Shown here piece after piece: positions 1 through 9,470 of a stretch of DNA of 64,000 nucleotides (position 1 is its first letter; each line of letters starts with the position of its first letter). The stretch comes from Streptomyces sp. HPF1205. Lineage in GTDB: Bacteria; Actinomycetota; Actinomycetes; Streptomycetales; Streptomycetaceae. Position numbers and translations under genes: made by a program. The notes under the pieces were generated by a model. It was not told where the DNA came from. It worked only from the letters and a program-made list of their open reading frames with translations, and searched no databases. Location: assembly GCF_020400825.1 (NCBI RefSeq), contig NZ_JAINVH010000038.1, positions 1 through 64,000 of the forward strand. Direction: 5' to 3'.

Positions 1-864
1 GCCCTTGGCCTCCTTCCTGCCCTCCCTCGGCGTGGCCGAGCCGGTCTTGAGCGGGGTCTCGTCCGCGCATACGACCATGCACAAGGTGATCAGCGTGCGG
101 ATCGTGCGGTCGGTGGTGGCCAGGAGTTCGGCGGCCCGCTTGAGCAGGCCGTGCACGAAACCGGTCGAGGGCTCCGCCCCGGTCAGCGAGGCCAGGATCT
201 GCCGGCAGCGTTCCACCGGTACGAAGTGCTGCACCATCAGATACACCGCGCACGCCTTCAGTTGCGGCCCGTACTCCACTTGTCCCGCACCCGCACCCCC
301 GGGCCGCCTCGCCACATGCGTCGTACCGCACGTGCAGGCAACCGCGTGCTGTTCGTACTGGGTCAAGGTCACGGTGACCAGCGGGATCTCGTGCTGCTGA
401 AAGCGATCCACCACCCCCAGGTCCACTGCGCCGGCCAGATCCGCACCACACCCACAGGCCCCTTCGGGGAACCGGCCGACCACCGCATCGACCTCGGCGA
501 CGTCCCGCACCCGCAATGCGCTGCCCGGCGCGCCCTTCTGCTTGCCCTTCGCCCGGCCCGCGGCCCGGCGTTCCTTGCGCGAGGGCGCCTTTCCGCCGAT
601 CCCGCCGTCCTTGGAGGAGGGGAAGTTGGAGTTGTCACTGTTGCGGGACAGGAGATGCTCCACCATCGCAAGCTTCGCCGAGACCTCTTCGAACCGGTCC
701 ATCACATCCGCGAGTTGCGTCGACAGCGCCGTGATCTGGACATCCTGCCTGGCTATCGTCGCAGCCTGCCGGGCGATGACCGCGTCCTGCTCGATGATCC
801 GGTCAGCCTGACGCCGCGTGAGATCGACCAGCTCATCGCGCGACATCGAATCGGGCTCGGACAC
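1..864 (-). CDS. IS66-family transposase, 3' end outside window
   Basis: Read on the minus strand from a GTG at 864 (an ATG at 846 is the alternative), the frame stays open to the left edge, so the C-terminal part is outside the window. The N-terminus is a predicted coiled coil with many Gln, Ala and Ile residues. It is followed by the IS66 signature LLSRNSDNSNFPSSKDG and a basic stretch. Next come cysteine pairs of the IS66 zinc-binding region (ACGCGAD is preceded by a second pair, CTCGTTH lies downstream), then the start of the DDE domain (VCADETPL carries the first catalytic Asp). IS66 proteins catalyse transposition of their element. Whether it is intact cannot be judged here. Confidence 0.85.
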   Translation of the reverse strand, partial: MSEPDSMSRDELVDLTRRQADRIIEQDAVIARQAATIARQDVQITALSTQLADVMDRFEEVSAKLAMVEHLLSRNSDNSNFPSSKDGGIGGKAPSRKERRAAGRAKGKQKGAPGSALRVRDVAEVDAVVGRFPEGACGCGADLAGAVDLGVVDRFQQHEIPLVTVTLTQYEQHAVACTCGTTHVARRPGGAGAGQVEYGPQLKACAVYLMVQHFVPVERCRQILASLTGAEPSTGFVHGLLKRAAELLATTDRTIRTLITLCMVVCADETPLKTGSATPREGRKEAKG

Positions 865-1171
865 ACCAAGATCCAACCACACGCGACCGGCACGACCCCC
901 CGACCACCCGTGTCACGCAGCGAGAGTGACCGTCACGCCCCGATTACCTGGTGAATGCTTACGCGGTGACGCCTCGCGGGCGTGAAAATCGGTACAGGGG
1001 CTGTCCGCCGACGCCGCTTGATGTTTGGGCTGTGAGCCCGCATAGGAGTCTGGTGAGGGAGCCGTCCGAGGGGCCGCACACTGTCGCCTTGAGCACGCCG
1101 ATCAGCTTCTCCGCCACCCCTCAGGCTCCTCGGGCAGCCCCTGCCTGCACCGGCACGACAGGGGGCACCTC
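865..1171. other. Inter-element spacer with probable IS66 end
   Basis: No gene is seen. Read on the minus strand, IS66 ends usually begin GTAA, and GTAA occurs at 947-944, 80 bases upstream of the transposase start, so the element may end there. The rest lies upstream of the IS110 transposase and may include that element's left end, which I could not delimit. Confidence 0.4.
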
Positions 1172-2496
1172 ATGGAGGAATTGAGAGAAGACCACGACGA
1201 CGGAACGGTCGCCAGGGTCGCGGCGATCGATATCGCCAAGGCATCCGGGATGGTCTGCCTGCGCGTCCCGCACGACATCATTGACGGCCGGCGGATCCAG
1301 CAGGTCTGGAACGTCGCCTCAACGACCAACGCGATCCTGGAACTCGGCGACAAGCTGGTCTGCCAAGGTGTCGAGCGGGTGGTGATGGAGGCCACGGGCT
1401 CGTACTGGCGTCCGTTCTTCTACCTCCTGGAGGCCCGCGGCCTGGACTGCTGGCTCGTGAACGCGCGGGATGTGAAGAACGTCCCCGGGCGCCCGAAGAC
1501 CGACAAGCTGGATGCGGTCTGGCTGGCCAAGCTCGCCGAACGCGGCATGGTGAGGGCCTCGTTCGTCCCGCCCAAGCCCGTGAGGCAACTGCGGGACTTC
1601 ACGCGCACCCGCACCGTGTTCGTCCAGGAACGCACCCGCCATAAGCACCGCGTCGACAAGGCTCTGCAGGACGCGCAGATCAAATTGTCCGGCGCTGTCT
1701 CGGACCTGTTCGGCATGTCCGGGCGGGCCATGCTCGACGCGATGGTCGCCGGTGAACGCAACCCCCGCGCCCTCGCCAACCTGGCCAAGGGCAGCCTGGT
1801 CAAGAAGAAGCCGGCCCTCATCGAGGCCCTGACCGGCCAGTTCGAGGATCATCACGCCCGGCTGTTGCACGTGCTGCTGGCCACCGTCGACCATCTCACC
1901 GCACAGGTCCAGGAACTCGACCGGCTCATCGCCCGCACGCTGGAGGAGGTCACCACCCGGTGCGACGGGCCGGGAGCGGGACCGTCCACCCGCGGCGTGA
2001 ATGCCCGTGTCCTGGCCGAGAAGCTGGACGCGGCCCCGGGATCGGGCCGGCCACCGCGCAGATCATCATCGCCGAGATCGGCGCGGACATGAGCCGCTTC
2101 CCCACCCCTGAACACCTGGTGTCCTGGGCTAAGTTGTGCCCCCGCACGATCCAGTCCGGTGCGAAGAACACCACAGGGCCGGCCGGGCAGGGCAATCCCT
2201 GGCTCAAGGGGGCGCTTGGCGAGGCCGCCAACGCCGCCGCCCGCACCGACACCTTCCTCGGCGCCCGATACCGGCGCATCGTCAAACGCCGCGGCCACGC
2301 CAAGGCCCTGGTCGCCGTCGCCCGCTCGCTACTCGTCATCACCTGGCATCTGATTAACGACCCGGACGCCTCCTACCAGGAACTCGGCTCCGACTGGCAT
2401 CAACGCCATCTCAATCCCGCACGCAAGACCCGCGACCTCGTCCGTCAGCTCCAGGCCCTCGGCCACCAGGTCACCCTCGAACCCGTATCCGTCTGA
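1172..2496 (+). pseudogene. IS110-family transposase, single frameshift
   Basis: The start is ATG 1172 behind a GGGGG-type ribosome site. The first frame runs to about position 2035 and shows the IS110 DEDD features: AAIDIAKAS near the N-terminus, VVMEATGSYW and KTDKLDAVWLAKLA. At the CCCCGGG run near 2035-2041 one base appears to be missing. The helix-hairpin-helix motif PGIGPATAQII and the C-terminal transposase_20 region (SWAKLCPRTIQSG, NPWLKGAL) continue in another frame to the stop at 2496. Joined, the product would be about 440 residues, normal for IS110. The break could be a real inactivating deletion or a sequencing error in a G/C run. Programmed frameshifting is not usual in IS110, so I call a pseudogene. 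Confidence 0.75.
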
Positions 2497-2610
2497 CCGA
2501 ACTCGCCCCGACATCCGGTCCGCAAGCGGCCCGGATGTTGCCGCCTGCCCTCCCAAACCTCGATTTTCCGATCAGCATCCCCTTCCGTGTACCGACCGAA
2601 GCGAGAACCC

Positions 2611-3882
2611 ATGGCCGACAGCGACACGCCGCAGCCCACCGTCCTGCTCTGCAAGTGGAAGGAGGAGCTGGTCCGCACCTTCCTTGGACTTGGCTGCCGG
2701 CTGTACCTCGTACTGGACGACTTCGACCTCAAGAACAACAACCCGCCCGCCGATCTGCTCGACGCTGCTGAGGGGGTGTACCGGGTCCCGGAGTTCGACT
2801 CGCTGGACGCCGTGGCGACGGTGGCGGCGGACCTGAAGCTGCGCGGCGAGCGGATCGACCACATCGTCAGCCACGCGGAGTACAGCCAGTTCGGCGCGGG
2901 CTACCTGGACATCCTGCTGCGCAGGGGCGGGGCACACCCCTTCGGCCACGTCGCCCTGCGCGACAAGCGCCTGATGAAGGCGGCAGTACGGAAAGCGGGC
3001 ATCCCCGCCGCAGCCTTCGTACCGCTCACCTCGGCCGGAGACCTGCGCGGCGCGGCCGAGGCGGCCCGCACCTTGCAGTTCCCCGCCGTACTGAAGCCGG
3101 CCACCGGGCTGGGCACCCTGAGCACGACCAAGGTTGCCCGGCCCGAGGACCTCCTTCCCGCCCTGCAACGCATCGACTACTCACCTAAGCTGAAGTCCCG
3201 TCAGCTCTCGGTCGAGGAATTCGTCGAGGGCCGCGAATACCACGTGGACGCGTTCTGGGTACGGGGAAATCCGGTATATCTCGCCGTCGGCGAGTACTGC
3301 CACAATCAGCTCAGCCTCGTGAGCGACACCGGCAAGGGCGGGCGCCTCCTGGACGGCAGCCGCATCGTCCTGCGCGACGAGGATCCCGCGCTGTACGAAG
3401 ACATAGCGGAGCTTCACCACCGGGTCAACAAGGCGCTGTCCGTGACGGACGGGAACACCCACCTCGAAGTATTCCGGAAAGCGGACGGAAGCCTGGTCTT
3501 CTCGGAAATGGCCGGCCGTATCGGCGGCGGATGGCTGCCCCTGCTCCTCACCCAGTACCTCGGCCGCAGCGTATGGGAGGTGATAGCCCGTGGCACCCTG
3601 GGCGAGACCGGCGTCACACCCGCTCCCGCTCACACCTACCTGGGCGGATTCGCTCTGGCACCTGACGCCGGAGGGACCATTGCGGAGGTCCCCGGCGAAG
3701 CCGAGGCACTGGCGTGCCCGGGCGTGCTGAGCTGGAAGGCGTTCTGCAAGCCCGGCGACACCGTGCCCGACCACACGATCGACCGCCGGTCCGCCTTCAT
3801 CGTCGTGGGTGCCGATTCGCTGTCCGACTACGAGAAGTACGTCGAGGAGGCGCACCGGCGCCTGACGATCAAGCTCGCCTGA
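2611..3882 (+). CDS. ATP-grasp domain ligase
   Basis: This is a 423-residue protein starting at ATG 2611 (an in-frame ATG at 2587 is also possible, but has no better ribosome site). The N-terminal third looks like the pre-ATP-grasp Rossmann-type part. The ATP-grasp core shows an ATP-binding lysine in AVLKPATGLGTLSTTK, the strand VEEFVEGREYHVDAF, and the metal site HLEVF...VFSEMAGRIGGG. ATP-grasp ligases activate a carboxylate as acyl phosphate and join it to an amine or thiol. This group often sits in natural-product or amino-acid-ligase cassettes. The substrate cannot be read from the sequence. It leads a same-strand set with a sulfotransferase and an MFS exporter, suggesting a small biosynthesis-and-export cassette. 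Confidence 0.85.
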   Translation: MADSDTPQPTVLLCKWKEELVRTFLGLGCRLYLVLDDFDLKNNNPPADLLDAAEGVYRVPEFDSLDAVATVAADLKLRGERIDHIVSHAEYSQFGAGYLDILLRRGGAHPFGHVALRDKRLMKAAVRKAGIPAAAFVPLTSAGDLRGAAEAARTLQFPAVLKPATGLGTLSTTKVARPEDLLPALQRIDYSPKLKSRQLSVEEFVEGREYHVDAFWVRGNPVYLAVGEYCHNQLSLVSDTGKGGRLLDGSRIVLRDEDPALYEDIAELHHRVNKALSVTDGNTHLEVFRKADGSLVFSEMAGRIGGGWLPLLLTQYLGRSVWEVIARGTLGETGVTPAPAHTYLGGFALAPDAGGTIAEVPGEAEALACPGVLSWKAFCKPGDTVPDHTIDRRSAFIVVGADSLSDYEKYVEEAHRRLTIKLA

Positions 3883-3955
3883 ACCCTGCCCCGCACTCGG
3901 CCGCAGACGCGACCTCGCTTTCACGCCATCCACGAATGCACGGAAAGGTACCCAC

Positions 3956-4735
3956 TTGAAGGATCCACGCGGCATCCTGGTTCTCGGAAGCCCCCGCAGC
4001 GGCACCACCATGGTCGGCAATTACCTGAGCAGCTCGGACAACGTGTGCGACATGGGGGAGTACGGCGGGTTCCACTTTGTCCGCATCTGCGCGCCGCCCG
4101 AATTCGAAGGGGCACCCAGCCGCTACCTGGACGACTACCTCCAGGGACTGCGCACCCACGCCCGCACCTTCGCCGAGTCCACGGCCACCGCCCACGGCCA
4201 CGCCTACTACCTGGACCACTGCCCGTGGAACCTGCTCGTCGGCGGCGACCTGGAGGACGACGCGGCCGGCGCACTGTTCGTCCTCATGCTCCGCCACCCC
4301 GTCGGCGTCGTGCAGAGCTTGGCCCGCTCCTACGCCAAGGGCTACACCTGGGCCGGTGCGGATGTCACCGCACGTGCCTCGCTGTGGTGCCAGTTCTACG
4401 AGAAAGCCCTCGAACTGCCGGAGGACCGTACCGTCGCCGTCAGCTACGACGCCCTGTGCGCCGCACCGCAGACGGCGCTGCGGGAGATGGAACGCCAGGT
4501 CACGGACAACGGGTTCTCCCTCGGCCCGCTCGACCCCTCCGTGCTGGCAGTCAGCCACGCCACCAAGGCATCCGACCACCGGCCCACCCTCGCGCACACC
4601 GACGAGCAGGGGAACGTGCGGTTCACCCCAATCGCTCCGGAGCCCGACGACGACCTGCGCGCGGCAACGGCTCCCGTAACAGAGACGCTTCAGCACAAGC
4701 TCGCTGCCCGTTTCGGATGCGACTGGCTCCGGTAG
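3956..4735 (+). CDS. PAPS-dependent sulfotransferase-like protein
   Basis: A 259-residue protein begins at TTG 3956, chosen because GGAAAGG lies seven bases upstream and the P-loop follows at once. LVLGSPRSGTTMVGNYL (about residues 8-24) is the 5'-phosphosulfate binding loop, and LMLRHPVGVVQSLARSY (about 111-127) matches the 3'-phosphate binding motif of the sulfotransferase family. These enzymes transfer sulfate from PAPS to a hydroxyl or amine, normally in the cytoplasm. It lies 73 bases after the ATP-grasp gene and four bases before the MFS gene, so all three are probably co-transcribed. The acceptor is unknown. Some members with this P-loop bind other nucleotides, so the exact reaction is inferred. 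Confidence 0.82.
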   Translation: MKDPRGILVLGSPRSGTTMVGNYLSSSDNVCDMGEYGGFHFVRICAPPEFEGAPSRYLDDYLQGLRTHARTFAESTATAHGHAYYLDHCPWNLLVGGDLEDDAAGALFVLMLRHPVGVVQSLARSYAKGYTWAGADVTARASLWCQFYEKALELPEDRTVAVSYDALCAAPQTALREMERQVTDNGFSLGPLDPSVLAVSHATKASDHRPTLAHTDEQGNVRFTPIAPEPDDDLRAATAPVTETLQHKLAARFGCDWLR

Positions 4736-4739
4736 CCGC

Positions 4740-6080
4740 ATGGCTGAGCCACGGACCGCCACCGGGAGCGGAGGCATGGTGACATCCCTTCCCCGCCTTT
4801 CGCGTCTGTCGAAGGCGGCCGGGGCGCGGGCGGGGGCATCCTTCTGGCGGCGGACCCCGCCGGGGCTGCACCCCGCTCTCGTCGTCCAGACCGTGAGCTA
4901 TTCGGTCGGCCAGGGCCTGTACCTGGCCTGCGGCATCATCTACTTCACCCTGTACGGGGGGCTCGGCCCGGCCCAGGTGTCATTCGGGTTCTCCTGCGCC
5001 GGGCTGGCGTCCCTGTGCCTGTGGATGCCCTTCGGGGTGCTGTCCGACCGCCTCGGCGGGCGGGAGACGTGGATGCTCGGGGCCTTCGGCCAGGCGGTGC
5101 TCTTCGCCGCCCTGCCGTTCGTGCACGGCTTCGGGCCCTTCGTCGCGGTCATCACAGCGATCGGCCTCGCAAGCACCCTCGGCAGCTCTGGCCGGGTCCG
5201 CTACCTCGGCGACATCGCCTCCGCCCTGAACCGGGTGAAGGTCAACGCCTATCTGCGCTCCCTGTCGAATATCGGCTCCACCCTCGGTCTCGCCACGGGA
5301 GGCGTGATCGTCGGGCTGAAGTCCGAGCACCTGGTTGCCGGCGCCCTGTGGGCCAACGCCCTCACCTTCGCCGCCGACGTCGTCCTGCTCGCGGTGTACG
5401 GGCAGCGGGGCACACCGCGGGCGGAAAGGGCAGAACGCCCCAAGGGGCGGCGCGCCCTGAGCGACCGTCCTTTCGTGGTGCTCTCCTTGGTGACCGGCGT
5501 GTTCGCCGCGAGCGACATCGTGCTCACCCTGGTACTGCCACTGTGGATCCTGCAGCGGACGGACGCCCCACGGTTCGTGATCTCGGCCATGATGGCTGTC
5601 AACACCGGCATGGTGATCCTCCTCCAGGTCCGGGCCAGCGCGGGCGCGGACGACGTGCCCGGGGCCGCCCGCTCCCAGCGCCGGGCCGGGGTGTGCCTGG
5701 CGGCGGCGTGCGCGGTCTTCCTCGCCAGCGGGTACGCCCGGGGCGCTGGCACGGTGGCCCTCGTCGGGTGCGGCGTCGTCCTGCTCACGCTGGGGGAGTT
5801 GCTGTCCACCGCTTCCGGGTGGGGCCTGTCGTACGGCCTCAGCCCGGAGGCGCGCCGCGGCGAGTACCTTGCCCTGTTCCGGTGGGGCGACCAGCTGATG
5901 AACATCGCCGGCCCGCTGTGCCTGACCGCGCTGGCCCTCCACCGGGGAGGCTGGCTCGTTGCCGCTGCCGTGTTCGCGCTCGCCGGGCTGACGACGCCCC
6001 CGCTCGCCGACGCCGTCGTACGGTCCCGGACGGCGGACACACCGGCTGCGGCGGACCCAGCGGTCTCCGAAAAGTCCTGA
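4740..6080 (+). CDS. MFS transporter, probable exporter
   Basis: This is a hydrophobic protein of 446 residues with about 12 predicted membrane segments. The cytoplasmic loop after the second segment has the MFS motif-A-like sequence GVLSDRLGGRETW, and a basic central loop (GQRGTPRAERAERPKGRR) separates the two halves. ATG 4740 is four bases from the upstream stop but has no clear ribosome site. ATG 4776, with a GGGAG seven bases before it, is an equally plausible start. Its place at the end of the ATP-grasp / sulfotransferase set suggests that it exports the product of those enzymes. That role is an inference from position. Confidence 0.85.
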   Translation: MAEPRTATGSGGMVTSLPRLSRLSKAAGARAGASFWRRTPPGLHPALVVQTVSYSVGQGLYLACGIIYFTLYGGLGPAQVSFGFSCAGLASLCLWMPFGVLSDRLGGRETWMLGAFGQAVLFAALPFVHGFGPFVAVITAIGLASTLGSSGRVRYLGDIASALNRVKVNAYLRSLSNIGSTLGLATGGVIVGLKSEHLVAGALWANALTFAADVVLLAVYGQRGTPRAERAERPKGRRALSDRPFVVLSLVTGVFAASDIVLTLVLPLWILQRTDAPRFVISAMMAVNTGMVILLQVRASAGADDVPGAARSQRRAGVCLAAACAVFLASGYARGAGTVALVGCGVVLLTLGELLSTASGWGLSYGLSPEARRGEYLALFRWGDQLMNIAGPLCLTALALHRGGWLVAAAVFALAGLTTPPLADAVVRSRTADTPAAADPAVSEKS

Positions 6081-6114
6081 CTGAGGTACGAGGAGGTGTC
6101 CGCAGCTCAGGGTG

Positions 6115-6415
6115 TGCCGTCGTGGCGGCGGGAGAGAAGGCGGAGGCCGCTGTCGAGTTGTGGACCGTGAAGGCGACAGTGCCCGGCAGATAGCGGTCCT
6201 CCGACCACGCCAGCGGTGTGCCAGCCGGGTCGGTGGAACAGCGGCGCTCGCGCAGCAGCGGGCCGGCAGCCGAGCAGCCGCGCGTCATCAGGGTCGGCCG
6301 TCGTCACGTGATGGTGTGGTCGGCGTCGGCGAACACCACGCCGTGCTCCCTCAGCGGCTCGGTGTGCGAGACGGCGTACGGCGATGCGGGCCACCATGTC
6401 GCCGACCCACAGCGG
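6115..6415 (-). pseudogene. Decayed GntR-family regulator (UTRA part)
   Basis: On the minus strand three frames in turn give pieces typical of the UTRA effector-binding domain of HutC/GntR regulators: PLREHGVVFADADHTIT, then TTADPDDARLLG, then STDPAGTPLAWSEDRYLPG followed by TVAFTVHNS. No single frame is open, and the N-terminal DNA-binding domain is absent. The IS1182-type element begins about 50 bases beyond the remnant's 5' side, so insertion may have removed the front. The assignment rests on motif memory of the family. Confidence 0.55.
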
Positions 6416-6469
6416 CTACAGGGCGCTCGACCATCACCGGCCGACCGACAGGGTACGCAGCAGCTCTAG

Positions 6470-8321
6470 GTGACTGGTGTTAATCGTGTGAGCTGGCGTC
6501 GCTTCTTCGAGCTGTGCCAGGCTGCCGGGTGTTGGCCGCCGGGTGTGGGGAGAGGTTGAGCGATGGCAGTGGGCCGGACTCCGATGCAGCCGGGGTTGCT
6601 CTCCTCCACGGCGGGTTTTTGCGAGGGTCGGCTGGCGCCGAACTCGATCTACGCGGTGCTGCACCGCGAGTGCCGGGTGTTGTTCCCGGACGAGATGTTC
6701 GCTGATCTGTTCGCCGAGGACGGCCGCAGGTCGGTGCCGCCGATGATCGTGGCGGTGGTGATGGTCCTGCAGCGTCTGGAGGGCCTGTCCGACCGGGAGG
6801 CGGTCGAGCGGTTCGCGTTCGATGTGCGCTGGAAGTACGCGGCGGGCGGGCTGGACTTCGACCATCCGGGGTTCGTGCACACCGTGTTGGTGGACATGCG
6901 GGCGCGGCTGGCCGCTTCCGCGCGCCCGAACCGGATCTTCGAGCGGACGGTCGAGGTGGCCGCGCAGGCCGGGCTGGTGGGCCGCAGGCGGGTGCTGGAC
7001 TCTGCGCCGGTCTATGACGCGGTGGCCACGCAGGACACCATCACTTTGATCCGTTCGGCGGTCCGCGGACTGCTGCGGGCGGCCCATCACGTGCTGCGAG
7101 CCGAGCTGCGGGCGCAGCTGACCAGCGGCGATGCCTACACCGACACGGCCAAGCCGGTTATCGACTGGACGGACGGCGGTGAGAGGGGGGCGCTGATCGA
7201 TTCGCGGGCCCGGGACGGGTACGCGCTTTTGGCCGTGCTGGACGGCCGGGGTCTGGAGCCGGAGGTGGACCGGGCCGCGCGCCTGCTGGCCACCGTGCTC
7301 GGCCAGGACCTGGACCGGGATGGTGACGGGGTGTTCCGGATTGCCCGGAAGGTGGCCGCGGACCGGGTGATCTCCACCGTCGATCCCGAGGCCCGGCACG
7401 GGCACAAGACCGTGAACCGGTCCTTCGACGGCTACAAGGGCCATGTGGCCGAGGACCCCGACAGTGAGGTCATCACCGCGACCGCGGTCACGGCGGGCAA
7501 CGCCGGCGACGCCGAGCCCGCTGCCGGGCTGCTGGCCGACGTCCTGAACGCGTCTGCCCCGGGCGAAGGGGCCGCGGGTGGGCGGGCCGAGGTCTACGGC
7601 GACGCCGCCTACGGGACCGGACCGTTGCCGGCCGGGCTGGACGGGGCCGGCGTCGAGGTGATGGTCAAGGTGCAGGCGGCCAACGCGCCCGGCGGACGGT
7701 TCTCCAAGGACGCCTTCACCGTCGGCCTGGGGGCGGGGCAGGTCACCTGCCCGAACCAGGTGACCGTCCCGATCCGCCCGAAGTCCGACGGCCGTGGGGC
7801 GGCCTGCTTCAAGGCCGCCTGCGCCGCCTGCCCGCTCGCGGCCCAGTGCACGACCGCCAGGGACGGACGCGTGATCACCATCGGCCCGCACGAGGAGCAC
7901 CTGGCCCGCGGCCGGGCACGCAGTGCCGACCCGGCCTGGCTGGCCATCTACCGGGCCACCCGGCCCAAGGTCGAACGCAAGATCGCCCACCTCATGCGGC
8001 GGCGACACGGCGGACGCCGGGCCCGGGTTCGGGGGCGGGCCAAGATCGCCGCCGACTTCTCCCTGCTGGCCGCCGCCGCCAACATCGCGCGGCTCGGCGT
8101 GCTCGGAATCATGTCCACAGCCACTGGAAACTGGGCCATCACCACCGGCTGACCGGCCGGCAAGGCCCAGAGCACACGAACGACCACACCCGGACGCACC
8201 AAGCCCCTCAACAGCCCCCAGTGCCAGGCCAGGCCCGCCCGGAGCACCGCCCCGGCGACACGGCCTCTGGCGCCCCAGCGGTGACACCGCAGGCCCAGGA
8301 AGCCCGCTTAACACCAGTCAC
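6470..8321 (+). mobile_element. IS1182-type insertion sequence
   Basis: The element is bounded by perfect 14-bp inverted repeats, GTGACTGGTGTTAA at 6470-6483 and its complement at 8308-8321. The left flank is the tetranucleotide CTAG (6466-6469). On the right the matching CTAG has been split by the next element: C 8322, TA 8323-8324, and G 9473 beyond that element. A 4-bp palindromic target duplication suits this family. It carries one transposase gene and appears complete. Confidence 0.9.
6563..8152 (+). CDS. IS1182-family transposase
   Basis: This full-length transposase has 529 residues and starts at ATG 6563 behind GGGGAGAGG. The N-terminal DUF772-type domain is seen in PPMIVAVVMVLQRLEGLSD, followed by the helical region around AVERFAFDVRWKYAAGG. 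The DDE domain follows: RRRVLDSAPVYDAVATQD carries the first Asp, the middle part has VYGDAAYGTG, and the C-terminal part has a cysteine cluster (CFKAACAACPLAAQC) and the basic helix RPKVERKIAHLMRRRHGG. This order is the usual one for IS1182 transposases. The intact reading frame and intact element ends suggest that it could still be active. Confidence 0.9.
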   Translation: MAVGRTPMQPGLLSSTAGFCEGRLAPNSIYAVLHRECRVLFPDEMFADLFAEDGRRSVPPMIVAVVMVLQRLEGLSDREAVERFAFDVRWKYAAGGLDFDHPGFVHTVLVDMRARLAASARPNRIFERTVEVAAQAGLVGRRRVLDSAPVYDAVATQDTITLIRSAVRGLLRAAHHVLRAELRAQLTSGDAYTDTAKPVIDWTDGGERGALIDSRARDGYALLAVLDGRGLEPEVDRAARLLATVLGQDLDRDGDGVFRIARKVAADRVISTVDPEARHGHKTVNRSFDGYKGHVAEDPDSEVITATAVTAGNAGDAEPAAGLLADVLNASAPGEGAAGGRAEVYGDAAYGTGPLPAGLDGAGVEVMVKVQAANAPGGRFSKDAFTVGLGAGQVTCPNQVTVPIRPKSDGRGAACFKAACAACPLAAQCTTARDGRVITIGPHEEHLARGRARSADPAWLAIYRATRPKVERKIAHLMRRRHGGRRARVRGRAKIAADFSLLAAAANIARLGVLGIMSTATGNWAITTG

Positions 8322-8324
8322 CTA

Positions 8325-9470
8325 GTGTCATGAGTCGGGAATTCGGTTCAGATATGCGGCGAGGCGTTCGAGGATCTCGTCCGCGGTCTTCGTCCACACG
8401 AATGGTTTCGGGTCTTCGTTCCAGGTCTTGATCCAGGTGCGGATGTCCTTCTCCAGGGCCTGGACGTTCTTGTGGACGCCTCGCCGTATCTGCTTGTCGG
8501 TGAGCAGGCCGAACCACCGCTCGCCCTGGTTGAGCCAGGAGCTGCTGGTGGGGGTGAAGTGCACGTGGAGGCGTGGGCGCGCAGCCAGCCACCGCTGAAT
8601 GGCAGGCGTCTTGTGCGTCGAGGCGTTGTCGCAGATCAGATGCACGTCCAGTGCGTCGGGCACCTCCTGGTCGATCCGCACGAGGAACTTCTTGAACTCC
8701 ACGGCACGATGCCGGCGATGGATCTGGCCGATCACCTCGCCGGTAGCGGTGTTCAGCGCGGCGAACAGGGTGGTGACACCGCCGCGCACATAGTCATGAG
8801 TGCGGCGCTCGGGCATCCCCGGCATCATCGGCAGCACCGGCGCCGACCGGTCCAGCGCCTGTATCTGCGTCTTCTCATCGACACACAGCACCAGCGCATG
8901 CTCGGGCGGAGCGAGATACAGCCCGACCACGTCACGGACTTTCTCGATGAACTGTGGATCCTTCGAAAGCTTGAAGGTGTCCACCAGGCGCGGTTTGAGG
9001 CCGAAGGTCCGCCAGATCCGTGAGACTGCCGACTGCGACAGGCCCACCTCCTTGGCCATCGACCGCGTCGACCAGTGCGTGGCGTCCTTCGGTGTGGCCT
9101 CCAGTGTCCTGACGACCACGTCCTCGACCTGGTCGTCGGTGATCTTCCGGGGCCCGCCCGGACGCGGTTCGTCGGCCAAGCCCTCCAGTCGGTCCCGCAC
9201 GAAACGGGCTCGCCACCGGCTCACCGTGTGCGCCTCGATGCCCAGTCGGTCCGCAACGTCCTTGTTCGTAGCACCCGTTGCGCTTTCCAACACGATCCGG
9301 CACCGCAGGGCCAGCGCCTGAGAGGAAGTCCGGCGCCTGGCCCAGCGGGCCAACGTCTCACGCTCGTCATCGCTCAGCACCAGCTCGGCCTTCGGTCGTC
9401 CCGTCCTCGCCATCCGACCAGCGTGCCGAACCGGCGCCGACTTACGCAGCGAATTCCCGACTCATGACAC
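8325..9470 (-). mobile_element. IS630-type insertion sequence
   Basis: It is bounded by perfect 21-bp inverted repeats at 8325-8345 and 9450-9470 (outer ends GTGTCATGAGTCGGG and its complement). TA dinucleotides flank both sides (8323-8324 and 9471-9472), as expected for IS630/Tc1-type insertion. The TA lies inside the CTAG duplication of the IS1182 element, so this insertion is the later event. Confidence 0.92.
8328..9413 (-). CDS. IS630-family transposase
   Basis: A 361-residue single-frame transposase whose stop codon lies inside the terminal repeat. The N-terminal part holds two helix-turn-helix units (ATNKDVADRLGIEAHTVSRW and HWSTRSMAKEVGLSQSAV). The C-terminal DDE domain shows LVLCVDEKTQIQAL (first Asp), HLICDNASTHKTPAIQ (second Asp) and SSWLNQGERWFG (acidic residue in the third position of the triad). 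These are the standard IS630 motifs. No break is seen, so it is probably functional. Confidence 0.92.
   Translation of the reverse strand: MARTGRPKAELVLSDDERETLARWARRRTSSQALALRCRIVLESATGATNKDVADRLGIEAHTVSRWRARFVRDRLEGLADEPRPGGPRKITDDQVEDVVVRTLEATPKDATHWSTRSMAKEVGLSQSAVSRIWRTFGLKPRLVDTFKLSKDPQFIEKVRDVVGLYLAPPEHALVLCVDEKTQIQALDRSAPVLPMMPGMPERRTHDYVRGGVTTLFAALNTATGEVIGQIHRRHRAVEFKKFLVRIDQEVPDALDVHLICDNASTHKTPAIQRWLAARPRLHVHFTPTSSSWLNQGERWFGLLTDKQIRRGVHKNVQALEKDIRTWIKTWNEDPKPFVWTKTADEILERLAAYLNRIPDS

Noticed and set aside
2020-2050. Programmed frameshift in the IS110 transposase
   Set aside because: IS110 transposases are normally read in one frame and no slippery heptamer with a stimulatory structure was evident. 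A simple one-base loss explains it.
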